64,000 nt of DNA from Kibdelosporangium aridum. GTDB lineage: Bacteria; Actinomycetota; Actinomycetes; Mycobacteriales; Pseudonocardiaceae. The stretch covers positions 62,001 to 126,000 of the forward strand of contig NZ_FWXV01000013.1 of assembly GCF_900176515.1 (NCBI RefSeq). Reading direction: 5' to 3'. The notes under the pieces are model-generated. The model had not been told where the DNA came from. It ran no database searches and worked only from the letters and a program-made list of their open reading frames with translations. Position numbers and translations under genes: made by a program. Positions 34,273-42,808 of this stretch are shown piece after piece (position 1 is the first letter of the stretch; every line of letters starts with the position of its first letter).

Positions 34273-35085
34273 ATGCCCGCCAGCAGCTCGACAGCACAGG
34301 CACCGGCACAGATGGACATCAGCGTCGAGATCGAGGACGTGGCCGTTCGCTTCCGTACCAAGAAGAAGGACGTCACGGCCCTGCACAACGTCTCGTTGAG
34401 CGTCGCGCCGAACGAGTTCGTCGCGATCGTCGGCCCGTCCGGCTGTGGTAAGTCCACTTTGCTCAAACTGGTGTCCGGATTGCTGAAACCGTCGAAGGGA
34501 CGGGTCAGGCTGCTCGGCGAGGACGTCAAAGGACCGAGGCGCGACATCGGGTACGTCTTCCAGCGTGCCGCACTGCTGGAGTGGCGATCCGCGCGTCGCA
34601 ACATCCTGCTGCAGGCCGAGATGCGAGGCATGCCCTCGGCGCAGGCAAGAGAACGTGCGGACGAGCTGATCGCGATGACCGGGCTGACCGGCTTCGAGGA
34701 TGCTTATCCGCACGAGCTTTCCGGGGGTATGCAACAGCGCGTGGCGTTGTGCCGCGCGCTGTTGCATCGTCCTCCTGTGCTGCTGATGGACGAGCCGTTC
34801 GGCGCGCTGGACGCGCTCACCCGTGAGCAGATGAACATCGAACTGCGCCGGATCTGGCGCGAGACAGGCACAACCGTGCTCCTTGTCACCCACTCGATCC
34901 CCGAGGCCGTCTACCTCGCGGACCGGGTGGTGGTCATGTCGGCGCGTCCGGGCACGATCGACGAGCTGATCGCCGTCGACCTGCCGACCGAACGCGACTA
35001 CGGCAAGACGATGGCCGAACCCGAGTTCGCCCGGGCCACTGGCCGAATCCGCGATTTGCTGGGCGCCGCCACCAGTGCTGATTGA
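34273..35085 (+). CDS. ABC transporter ATP-binding protein (SsuB/TauB type)
   Basis: The ~270-residue ATPase has Walker A GPSGCGKST, Q-loop FQRAALLEWRSARRN, signature LSGGMQQRVALCRALLHRPP, Walker B VLLMDEPFGALDAL and the H-loop TVLLVTHSIPEA. It powers the importer encoded by the two preceding genes. ATG at 34273 is favoured because AAGGG ends six bases upstream; ATG at 34267 overlaps the previous stop but has no room for a ribosome binding site. Confidence 0.93.
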   Translation: MPASSSTAQAPAQMDISVEIEDVAVRFRTKKKDVTALHNVSLSVAPNEFVAIVGPSGCGKSTLLKLVSGLLKPSKGRVRLLGEDVKGPRRDIGYVFQRAALLEWRSARRNILLQAEMRGMPSAQARERADELIAMTGLTGFEDAYPHELSGGMQQRVALCRALLHRPPVLLMDEPFGALDALTREQMNIELRRIWRETGTTVLLVTHSIPEAVYLADRVVVMSARPGTIDELIAVDLPTERDYGKTMAEPEFARATGRIRDLLGAATSAD

Positions 35086-35134
35086 TTGCCGATTTTGAAC
35101 CCGTCGACTGAGCATAAGCACCTGGAGGGATCCA

Positions 35135-36097
35135 ATGAGGGCTCGTTCCGTGTTAGCCGTCGCGGCCGTTGTGGCTTCGGCGTCCGTCGCCGTCGCACTG
35201 CCGGCAAGCGCTGGACTGACCACGTACTGCGAGGGTGAAGCAGGAGCGGTGACCGTCCCGGGCGACCTGAGAGTCGCCGCGACGAAATCCTGTGTCTTAA
35301 CCGATGTGAACGTGAGCGGAACCGTGACGGTGGAAGCGGGCGCGAGCCTGGTCGTCAACGGTGGCACGTTCAACGGCAATGTGTCCGTTTTGGACGACGG
35401 CTACTTCGATGCCAAAGGTACCACGCTGAACGGTTCCCTGACGTCGACCGACGGCTGGGGCTTCTTCCTGTCCGGTGGCACGAAGGTCGGCGCCGTGCGC
35501 GTGGTCGCGGACAAGGTCCCCGACCGTGCCACCGCCGCGTACTTCAACGGTGCCAAGGTGAACGGTGACCTGACCGCGAGTGTCGGCGAGGTCTTCCTGC
35601 AGGCCGTGAACGTCACCGGCAACATCAGCGGCACCAATGTGTCCTATGTGGACCTGATGGACTCGGTGGCGGACAAGAACGTCACGGTGACCGGCGCCAA
35701 GCAGGGATCCGTCGTCTGCGCCAGCGAGGTCTACGGCAACGGCAGCTTCACCAACAACTCCACCGCCGTGCAGATCGGTGCGAACGGCCCGGTCGTCGGG
35801 TGCGAGCAGGCCAGCTACTGGGGTGGCGACCTGACCGTCTCCGGCAACAAGGCCGCCGTCGCAGTCAGCAACAACATCGTGCGTGGCAACCTCGCGGGCG
35901 TTGACAACGACCCAGCTCCGACTGGTTCCAACAACCGCGTCCGTGGCACGGTCTCCGGCCAGTTCGAAAACCTGGCTCCGGAAGCTGCTGGCCGTGGCTC
36001 CGCGGCTGTCGACACGCACGAGCGTTCGGCGGATGTGGAGAGCCGCAAGGCTGCTGCCGTGGCCGCTGCCAAGGCACACGGTCCCGCGGACCTGTAA
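35135..36097 (+). CDS. Secreted repetitive beta-rich protein, unknown function
   Basis: The 320-residue protein has a Sec signal peptide (SVLAVAAVVASASVAVALPASAG). The body has short strand repeats of the form GTVTVEAGASLVVNGGTFNGNVSV and VTGNISGTNVSY, i.e. V-x-V and G-N-V/L motifs every ~20 residues. That suggests a right-handed beta-helix or polymer-forming-adhesin-type fold. A helical Ala-rich tail follows. GGAGGG lies before the ATG. It is the first of three same-strand exported-protein genes separated by 12 and 9 bp. The role is probably at the cell surface, but this is inference. Confidence 0.7.
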   Translation: MRARSVLAVAAVVASASVAVALPASAGLTTYCEGEAGAVTVPGDLRVAATKSCVLTDVNVSGTVTVEAGASLVVNGGTFNGNVSVLDDGYFDAKGTTLNGSLTSTDGWGFFLSGGTKVGAVRVVADKVPDRATAAYFNGAKVNGDLTASVGEVFLQAVNVTGNISGTNVSYVDLMDSVADKNVTVTGAKQGSVVCASEVYGNGSFTNNSTAVQIGANGPVVGCEQASYWGGDLTVSGNKAAVAVSNNIVRGNLAGVDNDPAPTGSNNRVRGTVSGQFENLAPEAAGRGSAAVDTHERSADVESRKAAAVAAAKAHGPADL

Positions 36098-36109
36098 GGA
36101 CTGACAGCC

Positions 36110-39100
36110 ATGAATCCCGCCGCACGCCTGCGGGCGTTGTTCTGCGCTGTCCTGCTGCTGGCGGGCGCCTTCGGGTTGCCCGCGGCCGCGGCTGAGCCGC
36201 GGTTCTCCGTACTGGTCTTCTCCAAGACGACCAACTTCCGGCACGACTCAATCCCCGCCGGGGTCGCGGCGATCAAGAAACTGGGTGAGGAGAACAACTT
36301 CACGGTGGAGGCGACCGAGGACGCGGCCGCCTTCACCGACACCAACCTCGCCCGGTTCGCCACGGTCATCTTCAACAACACCAACTCCACGCCGCAGTCC
36401 GGTGATCTGCTCAACGCCGATCAGCGCGCGGCGTTCCAGCGCTACATCCGCGCGGGCGGCGGGTTCACCGGTATCCACGCCGCCACCGCCAGCGAGCGGG
36501 ACTGGGCCTGGTACGAGGGCCTCGTCGGCGCGATCTTCACCAACCACCCGCCGATCCAGCCGGGCCGGGCCAAGGTGCTCGACCACGTCCACCCGTCCAC
36601 AAAGCACCTTCCGGACCTGTGGGAGCTGGAAGGCGAGGAGTGGTACAACTGGAAGGCCAACCCGACCGGCAAGGTGCACACCCTCGCGCAGGTCAAGGTC
36701 CGTGACGGGATCACCGGTCTCGACCAGGGTATCGACCACCCGATCACGTGGTGCCAGAACTACGACGGTGGCCGCTCGTGGTACAGCATGCTGGGTCACG
36801 GTGCCCCCAGGTTCTCCGACCCCGTGTACCTGCAGCACCTGCTCGGCGGTCTGGAGTGGGCGGCAGGCGCCAAACAGGGCGACTGTTCGGCCACAAAGGA
36901 CAACATGTTCCAGAAGATCCCGCTCGTCACGCAGGGTCTCGCGGATCCGTTCGAGCTGGCCGTCGCGCCCGACCGGCGCGTGTTCTACGTCCAGCGCACC
37001 GGTGCGCTCAAGATCCTCGACCAGCGCACGCTGAAGATCTCGACCGCGCTGGACTTCGCGTACACCCCGCAGATGACCAGTCAGTCCGACGGTCTGCTGG
37101 GTATCGCGCTGGACAACAACTTCGCGCAGAACAACTGGGTCTACTTGCTGTACTCCGACAAGGTCGAGAAACGGCAGAACCTCTCCCGGTTCACCGTGGT
37201 CGGCGACAAGGTCGACGTGGCGAGCGAGAAGCGGCTGCTGGAGATCCCGACCTTCCGTGACGAGTTCCGGGCGAACTCGCACATGGGTGGGTCGATCCAG
37301 TTCGACAAGCACGGCAACCTGTACATCGCGACCGGCGACAACTCCGACCCGTTCAACTCCGACGGGTTCACGCCGATCGACGAGCGGCCGGGCCGCCGCG
37401 CGCTGGACGCGCAGGGAACTTCCGGCAACACCAACGATTTCCGTGGCAAGATCCTGCGGATCACGCCGCAGCCCGACGGGACGTACACCATCCCGCAGGG
37501 CAACCTGTTCCCGCCGGGAACCGAGAAGACCAAGCCCGAGATCTACGTCATGGGCATGCGCAACCCGTTCCGGATCACGATCGACCCGATCACCGACGCG
37601 CTGATGATCGCGGACTACGGCCCCGACGCCCGGGCGGCCAACCCGAACCGCGGTCCGGAAGGGACAGTCGAGTTCACCCGGCTGACCAAGGCGAGCAACC
37701 AGGGCTGGCCGTACTGCATCGGCAACAACACACCGTTCAACGACTACGACTTCGCGACCGGCACGTCCGGCCCGAAGTTCGACTGCGCCAACCTGGTCAA
37801 CGACTCGCCGAACAACACGGGGCTGCGTAACCTGCCGCCCGCCGATCCGGCGACGATCTGGTACGCGTACTCCGCGTCGGCCGAGTTCCCCGAACTCGGT
37901 ACCGGCGGCGGTGGCCCGATGTCCGGGCCGGTCTACCAGTACGACCCGAACAACCCGTTGGTCACGAAGTTCCCCGAGTACTACAACGGCAAGTGGTTCG
38001 GCTACGAGCTGACTCGCGGGTACTTCAAGACGTTCTCGTTCCAGCGCACCGACCAGAGCTTCGCCAACCCGCGGTTCCCCGCGGTGAAGCAGGGCGATCT
38101 GCAGTCGATCAACAAGGTGTTCACGAACATGAGCTGGATCCAGGCGTTCTCCGCGCACATGGGTCCGGACGGCTCGATGTACGTGATCGACTTCGGTTCC
38201 GGCAGCGGCACCGGTCGTGGCGGCAGCAACGAGGGATCGGGTATCTACCGGATCGACTACGTGGCCAACGGCCGCAGGCCGATCGCGAAGCTGCAGACCG
38301 ATGTGGACTCCGGCCGTTATCCGCTTACGGTGAAGTTCTCCAGCGCGGGGTCGGCCGGTGGTGACGGCGAAGCGATCGACTATGCCTGGGACTTCGACGG
38401 AAACGGCACGGTCGACTCGACTGAGCCCAACCCGACGTACACCTACGCCAACCCGGGCCAGTACGACGTGCTTCTGACGGTGAAGAGCCGGAAGAACGGT
38501 CTCGACGGCACCGCGGCGACGACCATCACGGCGGGCAACACCAGGCCTGAGGTCAGGGTCGTCATGCCGGTCAACGGTGGCGCGTTCGACTGGGGCGACA
38601 CGATTCCGTTCGAAGTCCGGGTCACCGACCGGGAGGACGGCCGGATCGACTGCGCCAAGGTCGTTGTGCAGTCCCAGTTGGGACACGACTCGCACCTGCA
38701 CCCGATGGACAACGTGACCGGGTGCCGTGGCGAGATCAAGACCGACCAGGGAGCCAGCCACGGTCCGGGCCAGAACCTGTACGTGGCAGTGGCCGCGCAG
38801 TACACCGACGGTGGCGGGCCGCGTGGCGTGCCGGCGTTGACCGGTTCGGCGCACCTGGTGCTTGAGCCCAAGCGCAAGGAAGCCGAGCACCACGAGGGAC
38901 TTGGTGGTGCGCAGGGCGGACCGGTCGTGGTGAACAACACCGGTGCCTCGGCGGGCAAGCGCCTTGGCGAGATCGAGCACGGTGACTGGGTCGCGTACGA
39001 CCCGGTGAACCTGACCAAGATCAACTCGGTCACGGTCGGCGCCGCGTCCGGCGGTCTCGGCGGCACGATCGAGTTCCGTGCCGATTCACCAACCGGGCAG

Positions 39101-39556
39101 TTGCTCGGCTCGGTCGCGATCCCGAACACGGGTGACTGGGGCAACGTCATCTCACCGACGGTGTCGCTGACGAACCCCGGCCGTACGGTCAAGTTGTACG
39201 CCGTGTTCACGAATCCGGCGTGGACACCGGCTTCGCCCGACCTCATGTCGCTGGACTGGTTGCAGTTCAACGGCGAAGGCATGGCGAAGCCCGGTACCGC
39301 GACGGGAATCGTGATCACGCCGTCGGTCCGGACCGGCCCGGCACCGCTGACGGTGAACTTCACGTCCGCGGTGAACCCGCCGGCAGGCCGGACGGTCACG
39401 GGGTACTCGTGGGACTTCGGCGACAACACGCCCGCGGGCTCAGGGGCATCGGTGTCGCACCAGTACACCCGCAAGGGCGTCTACACGGCGCGTCTGACCA
39501 CAACGGACAACACAGGAGCGCACAGCTCGAACACCGTGCTGATCACTGTCAACTAG
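36110..39556 (+). CDS. Secreted ThuA / PQQ-type sorbosone dehydrogenase / PKD / CBM multidomain protein
   Basis: The 1148-residue protein has a signal peptide (FCAVLLLAGAFGLPAAAAEP). Domain order: a ThuA-like glutamine-amidotransferase-fold domain about 30-245 (SKTTNFRHDS, GGFTGIHAATASE, SMLGHG); a glucose/sorbosone dehydrogenase beta-propeller about 278-715 (LADPFELAVAPDRRVFYVQRTGAL, GNLYIATGDNSDP, GMRNPFRI); a PKD domain about 722-800; a CBM6-like beta-sandwich about 924-1060 (EAEHHEGLGG, DWVAYDPVNL); and a C-terminal PKD about 1068-1148. It should oxidise sugars or act on sugar polymers outside the cell. It lies between the beta-rich protein and the Tat-type TIM-barrel gene, and all three are probably cotranscribed. 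Confidence 0.88.
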   Translation: MNPAARLRALFCAVLLLAGAFGLPAAAAEPRFSVLVFSKTTNFRHDSIPAGVAAIKKLGEENNFTVEATEDAAAFTDTNLARFATVIFNNTNSTPQSGDLLNADQRAAFQRYIRAGGGFTGIHAATASERDWAWYEGLVGAIFTNHPPIQPGRAKVLDHVHPSTKHLPDLWELEGEEWYNWKANPTGKVHTLAQVKVRDGITGLDQGIDHPITWCQNYDGGRSWYSMLGHGAPRFSDPVYLQHLLGGLEWAAGAKQGDCSATKDNMFQKIPLVTQGLADPFELAVAPDRRVFYVQRTGALKILDQRTLKISTALDFAYTPQMTSQSDGLLGIALDNNFAQNNWVYLLYSDKVEKRQNLSRFTVVGDKVDVASEKRLLEIPTFRDEFRANSHMGGSIQFDKHGNLYIATGDNSDPFNSDGFTPIDERPGRRALDAQGTSGNTNDFRGKILRITPQPDGTYTIPQGNLFPPGTEKTKPEIYVMGMRNPFRITIDPITDALMIADYGPDARAANPNRGPEGTVEFTRLTKASNQGWPYCIGNNTPFNDYDFATGTSGPKFDCANLVNDSPNNTGLRNLPPADPATIWYAYSASAEFPELGTGGGGPMSGPVYQYDPNNPLVTKFPEYYNGKWFGYELTRGYFKTFSFQRTDQSFANPRFPAVKQGDLQSINKVFTNMSWIQAFSAHMGPDGSMYVIDFGSGSGTGRGGSNEGSGIYRIDYVANGRRPIAKLQTDVDSGRYPLTVKFSSAGSAGGDGEAIDYAWDFDGNGTVDSTEPNPTYTYANPGQYDVLLTVKSRKNGLDGTAATTITAGNTRPEVRVVMPVNGGAFDWGDTIPFEVRVTDREDGRIDCAKVVVQSQLGHDSHLHPMDNVTGCRGEIKTDQGASHGPGQNLYVAVAAQYTDGGGPRGVPALTGSAHLVLEPKRKEAEHHEGLGGAQGGPVVVNNTGASAGKRLGEIEHGDWVAYDPVNLTKINSVTVGAASGGLGGTIEFRADSPTGQLLGSVAIPNTGDWGNVISPTVSLTNPGRTVKLYAVFTNPAWTPASPDLMSLDWLQFNGEGMAKPGTATGIVITPSVRTGPAPLTVNFTSAVNPPAGRTVTGYSWDFGDNTPAGSGASVSHQYTRKGVYTARLTTTDNTGAHSSNTVLITVN

Positions 39557-39565
39557 GGGTCAACG

Positions 39566-40417
39566 ATGACTACCTCACGGCGTCGGTTCCTGAAGGCTGC
39601 TTTGGGAACCACCGTGGTCGCGGGTGGTCTGCAGGTCCCGGGTGTTGCGGCCGCTGACGAGCCGCAACACTCGGTCCCGCTCGACCACATCGGGATCCAG
39701 CTGTACACCGTCCGCAACATCATGACGACCGATCCACAAGGGACACTCAGCGCGCTCGGCGGTATGGGTTACGCGACCGTCGGCGTCAGCGGTCTCTACG
39801 GCCACACACCGGAGAAGTTCCGGGACATGCTGGACATCGGCGGGGTGCGTGCGGTCCTGACGCACACCAGCTGGGACGCGATGAACGCGAACGTCGAGCG
39901 GGAACTGCAGATCGCCAGGATTCTGGGCGTCCGGTACGTGGTGGTGCCGTCCCTGCCCGGGTCACTGCGCACAGTGGCCGGCTACACCCACGCGGCGGCC
40001 AAGTTCCAGGAATGGGGCATCAAGTGCCGCAGCGCCGGTATGAAGTTCTTGTTCCACAACCATGACGTCGACTTCCTCAAAGTGGACGGCAGGGTGCTCT
40101 ACGACATCCTCGTGGAACAAACCGATCCCCGGTTCGTCAACTTCGAGCTGGACCTGTACTGGATCGTGAAACCCGGGTACGACCCGGTGGCGTACTTCGA
40201 ACGCTACCCGCGCCGGTTCCCGGTGTTCCACGTCAAGGACATGGCGGCCAACGGGTCCTTCGAGGACCTCGGCTACGGCACGATCGACTTCCCGAGGATT
40301 TTCGCCCGGTATGCCCAATCCGGCATCAGCGAGTACGTGGTGGAGCACGACACTCCGCGTGACCCGCTGCTGACCGCCCGGCGAGGGCAGGAGTACCTGG
40401 CGAAAGTCAGGTTCTAG
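39566..40417 (+). CDS. Tat-exported sugar phosphate isomerase/epimerase-like TIM barrel protein
   Basis: The 283-residue protein starts with a twin-arginine leader (TSRRRFLKAALGTTVVAGGLQVPG). A xylose-isomerase-like domain follows: IGIQLYTVRNIM, GMGYATVGVSGLYG, FHNHDVDF, LDLYWIVKPGYDPVAYFERYP, FPVFHVKDM. Export of a TIM-barrel isomerase fits a periplasmic oxidised-sugar pathway together with the upstream sorbosone-dehydrogenase protein. The usual metal-binding Glu/Asp/His pattern seems present, but the substrate is unknown. Its ATG is nine bases after the preceding stop. Confidence 0.85.
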   Translation: MTTSRRRFLKAALGTTVVAGGLQVPGVAAADEPQHSVPLDHIGIQLYTVRNIMTTDPQGTLSALGGMGYATVGVSGLYGHTPEKFRDMLDIGGVRAVLTHTSWDAMNANVERELQIARILGVRYVVVPSLPGSLRTVAGYTHAAAKFQEWGIKCRSAGMKFLFHNHDVDFLKVDGRVLYDILVEQTDPRFVNFELDLYWIVKPGYDPVAYFERYPRRFPVFHVKDMAANGSFEDLGYGTIDFPRIFARYAQSGISEYVVEHDTPRDPLLTARRGQEYLAKVRF

Positions 40418-40427
40418 ATCGCTCTGG

Positions 40428-40461
40428 CTCGTGGGTGTTCTAGTGTTGGGACACCCACGAG
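40428..40461. promoter_or_regulatory. 11-bp inverted repeat with -10-like hexamer, upstream of gpx
   Basis: CTCGTGGGTGT (40428-40438) and ACACCCACGAG (40451-40461) form a perfect inverted repeat with a 12-nt loop. The loop contains TAGTGT at 40441-40446, which fits an actinobacterial -10. It could be an operator over the peroxidase promoter or a terminator of the preceding operon. The ribosome binding site GAGGAG begins within its right arm. Confidence 0.5.
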
Positions 40462-40472
40462 AGGAGACGCAC

Positions 40473-40946
40473 GTGAAGATCACGACCCTGGACGGCGCGG
40501 CCACCACGCTGGACGAGATGACCGGCGGGAAGGTCGCGCTGGTGGTGAACGTGGCCTCCAAGTGCGGTCTGACCCCGCAGTACACCGCGCTGGAGCAGCT
40601 GCAGAAGGAGTACGGGCCGCGTGGGTTCACCGTGATCGGCGTGCCGTGCAACCAGTTCGGCGGCCAGGAGCCGGGCAGCGCGCAGGACATCCAGACGTTC
40701 TGCTCGACCACGTACGGCGTGAGTTTCCCGATGACCGAGAAACTGGAGGTCAACGGGCCCGGCAAGCACCCGCTGTACGCCGAGCTGACCGAGTTCGCCG
40801 ACGAGGAGGGCAACGCGGGCGACATCCAGTGGAACTTCGAGAAGTTCCTGCTGTCGGCCAAGGGTGAGGTCGTCGCGCGGTTCCGCCCGGCCGTCACGCC
40901 GGACGACGAGAAGGTCCGCTCGGCCATCGAGTCACAGCTGAAGTGA
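40473..40946 (+). CDS. Glutathione peroxidase-family thiol peroxidase
   Basis: The ~157-residue protein has the family signatures VNVASKCGLTPQY (peroxidatic Cys), GVPCNQFGGQEPGS and IQWNFEKFLLSAKGEV. A second Cys in the GVPCNQF block and another in QTFCSTTYGV are candidates for resolving residues. In actinomycetes these usually depend on thioredoxin or mycothiol-linked reductants rather than glutathione. GTG at 40473 is chosen because GAGGAG lies about eight bases upstream. Its stop overlaps the menC start. Confidence 0.9.
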   Translation: MKITTLDGAATTLDEMTGGKVALVVNVASKCGLTPQYTALEQLQKEYGPRGFTVIGVPCNQFGGQEPGSAQDIQTFCSTTYGVSFPMTEKLEVNGPGKHPLYAELTEFADEEGNAGDIQWNFEKFLLSAKGEVVARFRPAVTPDDEKVRSAIESQLK

Positions 40947-41902
40947 CCTTGTTCGCCCAGTCCCGGGTCTATTCGATCCCCATGCGCACCAAGTTCCGTG
41001 GCATCACGGTGCGCGAGGGCATGCTGCTCGAAGGCCCGGCGGGCTGGGGTGAGTTCTGCCCGTTCGCCGAGTACGGCGACGCCGAGGCGGCGTCCTGGCT
41101 TGCCACCGCGGTGGAACAGTGCACAGTGGGCTGGCCCGCGCCGGTGCGTGACCGGATACCCGTCAACTGCACGGTTCCCGCCGTAGCCGCTGCCAAGGCG
41201 CACGACATAGCGGCGCGTTCCGGTTGCCAGACAGCCAAAATCAAGGTCGCGGACCATGTGGACTCGCTGTCCGAGGACATCGCGCGGGTTGAGGCTGTCC
41301 GGGATGCCTTGGGGCCGACGGGAAAGATCCGTGTCGACGCCAACGCGGTGTGGGATGTGGACACCGCGGTGGCGCATATCCGTGCGTTGGACAAGGCGGC
41401 GGGTGGGCTGGAGTACGTCGAGCAGCCGTGCCCGACGATCGACGAACTTGCCTTGGTGCGCAGGAGGGTTGACGTCCGGATAGCGGCGGACGAGTCGATC
41501 CGGCGGGCCGAGGATCCGCTGAAGGTCGCGGTCGCGGGTGCGGCGGACATCGCCGTCATCAAGTGCACGCCATTGGGTGGAGTTCGACGGTCCCTTGAGG
41601 TCGCCGAGGCCGCCGGGTTGCCGTGTGTCGTCTCGTCCGCGTTGGAAACAAGCATTGGTTTGGCCGCTCAGGTGGCCTTGGCGGCCGCATTGCCCTCGCT
41701 GGACTTCGCGTGCGGGTTGGGCACGTTGTCGTTGCTGACAGGCGATGTCGTGGATGACTCGCTGGTGCCAGTGGACGGTTTCATCGACGTCCGCACACCC
41801 GGGCCGCCGGTGCCGGGGCGGTTCGACGCGGCCGACCCGGAACGCGTCGCCTGGTGGCACGCACGGCTGGACCGAGTCAGTGCTCTTGTCCCTGGCGCTT
41901 AG
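40943..41902 (+). CDS. menC: o-Succinylbenzoate synthase
   Basis: The 319-residue enolase-superfamily protein matches actinobacterial MenC: VYSIPMRTKFRGITVREGMLLEGPAGWGEFCPFAEY at the start, AKIKV, IRVDANAVWDVDTA, LEYVEQPCPT, RIAADESIR and SSALETSIGLAAQVALAAALP. It dehydrates SHCHC to o-succinylbenzoate in menaquinone synthesis. The GTG start overlaps the upstream stop. No other men genes are in the window, so the pathway is split on the chromosome. It shares an operon with the peroxidase gene. Confidence 0.93.
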   Translation: MTLFAQSRVYSIPMRTKFRGITVREGMLLEGPAGWGEFCPFAEYGDAEAASWLATAVEQCTVGWPAPVRDRIPVNCTVPAVAAAKAHDIAARSGCQTAKIKVADHVDSLSEDIARVEAVRDALGPTGKIRVDANAVWDVDTAVAHIRALDKAAGGLEYVEQPCPTIDELALVRRRVDVRIAADESIRRAEDPLKVAVAGAADIAVIKCTPLGGVRRSLEVAEAAGLPCVVSSALETSIGLAAQVALAAALPSLDFACGLGTLSLLTGDVVDDSLVPVDGFIDVRTPGPPVPGRFDAADPERVAWWHARLDRVSALVPGA

Positions 41903-41936
41903 CTTATGTCTATTGTGGACATACTGCGACCAATGC

Positions 41937-41977
41937 TTGTGTGGCCGGTGAAACGGCCCTAGTGTGGTATAGACCAC
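41937..41977 (+). promoter_or_regulatory. Promoter with DasR-type (dre-like) operator
   Basis: TTGTGT at 41937-41942, a 17-bp spacer and TAGTGT at 41960-41965 form a candidate promoter. Overlapping its downstream edge, TGGTATAGACCA (41965-41976, extended GTGGTATAGACCAC) is a near-perfect palindrome. It matches 11 of 12 bases of the core TGGTCTAGACCA recalled for the GntR-family regulator DasR of amino-sugar metabolism. It lies about 66 bp before the secreted lyase-like gene. Confidence 0.6.
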
Positions 41978-42042
41978 CGCCGCGCCAGGTGTCCCGTCGG
42001 TGTGCCCACGCCCGGGGCACTCACGATGGGAAGGAGCACCAC

Positions 42043-42798
42043 ATGCAGCGTTCCCGCGCGGCGAGATGGACGGTCGCCGTAGCAGCGGCCATGACGGTCA
42101 CCCTGCCAGCGCCAGCCATGGCGGAGCCGATCGGTTCCGGATGGACTCAGGTCAACCCGGCAAAGAAGATCCAGGTGGTCAGCGGTGGCGTCAACCACCC
42201 GCACAACTGGAACACCACCACGCACGCCGAGAAACCCGGGGCCTCCTACGACCGGTCGGGCGGTGTGGAGACGTTCAGGCTGCTCAGCACCAAGTCCAAC
42301 CGGGTGGAAGTCCGGGTCCAGAACGACTACCGCACCGGGCTGCGTCAGTTCGAAGGCGAGCTGCGGGTGACCGCCCCGACCAATGACGAGTCGTGCATGC
42401 AGATCTTCGGCAACGACGGAGCCGGCGCCACAACCCTGATGATCAGGGCTTTCTCGGCTAACGGCGGGGAGTTGCGCGACGGCTCCAGCCGGGTGCTGAC
42501 CAGCGGGATCTACAACAAGTGGGTGCGTATCAACGTCATCCACGACGGCACGGCGAACAAGGTGTCCATCTACGTCAACGGGGCACTGAAGATCACCCGC
42601 TCCGGTCCGCCGGGCGACCACTACTTCAAGTACGGCGTGTACGGCACGCTCAAAACGGCGAGCGCGCAGACCCAGTGGCGGAACGTGAAGTTCTACCAGA
42701 AGTGGACGCCACTGGCTCGACCGGGCGAAACGGTTCATGATCGCCTGATCGAGGCAGGCGTAGTCGGCCGATTGGCGGTACCGTCCTTGCGACCGTAA
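42043..42798 (+). CDS. Secreted polysaccharide lyase/ConA-like jelly-roll protein
   Basis: The ~251-residue protein has a signal peptide (WTVAVAAAMTVTLPAPAMA) and a beta-jelly-roll domain with RVEVRVQNDYRTGLRQFEGELRV, QIFGNDGAGATTLMIRAF, WVRINVIHDGTANKVSIYVNG and DHYFKYGVYG. The last motif resembles the YFKxGxY block of alginate-lyase family 7-like proteins. Substrate specificity is uncertain. GGAAGGAG precedes the ATG. The upstream DasR-type site would tie it to polysaccharide or chitin signals. The last ~35 residues after FYQKWTP look like a nonconserved tail. Confidence 0.7.
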   Translation: MQRSRAARWTVAVAAAMTVTLPAPAMAEPIGSGWTQVNPAKKIQVVSGGVNHPHNWNTTTHAEKPGASYDRSGGVETFRLLSTKSNRVEVRVQNDYRTGLRQFEGELRVTAPTNDESCMQIFGNDGAGATTLMIRAFSANGGELRDGSSRVLTSGIYNKWVRINVIHDGTANKVSIYVNGALKITRSGPPGDHYFKYGVYGTLKTASAQTQWRNVKFYQKWTPLARPGETVHDRLIEAGVVGRLAVPSLRP

Positions 42799-42808
42799 GG
42801 AGGAAGCC

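Noticed and set aside
36248..38980. Minus-strand open frame of about 910 codons inside the ThuA/sorbosone dehydrogenase gene
   Set aside because: Antisense ghost of a gene with clear domains on the other strand; no recognisable motif or ribosome site.
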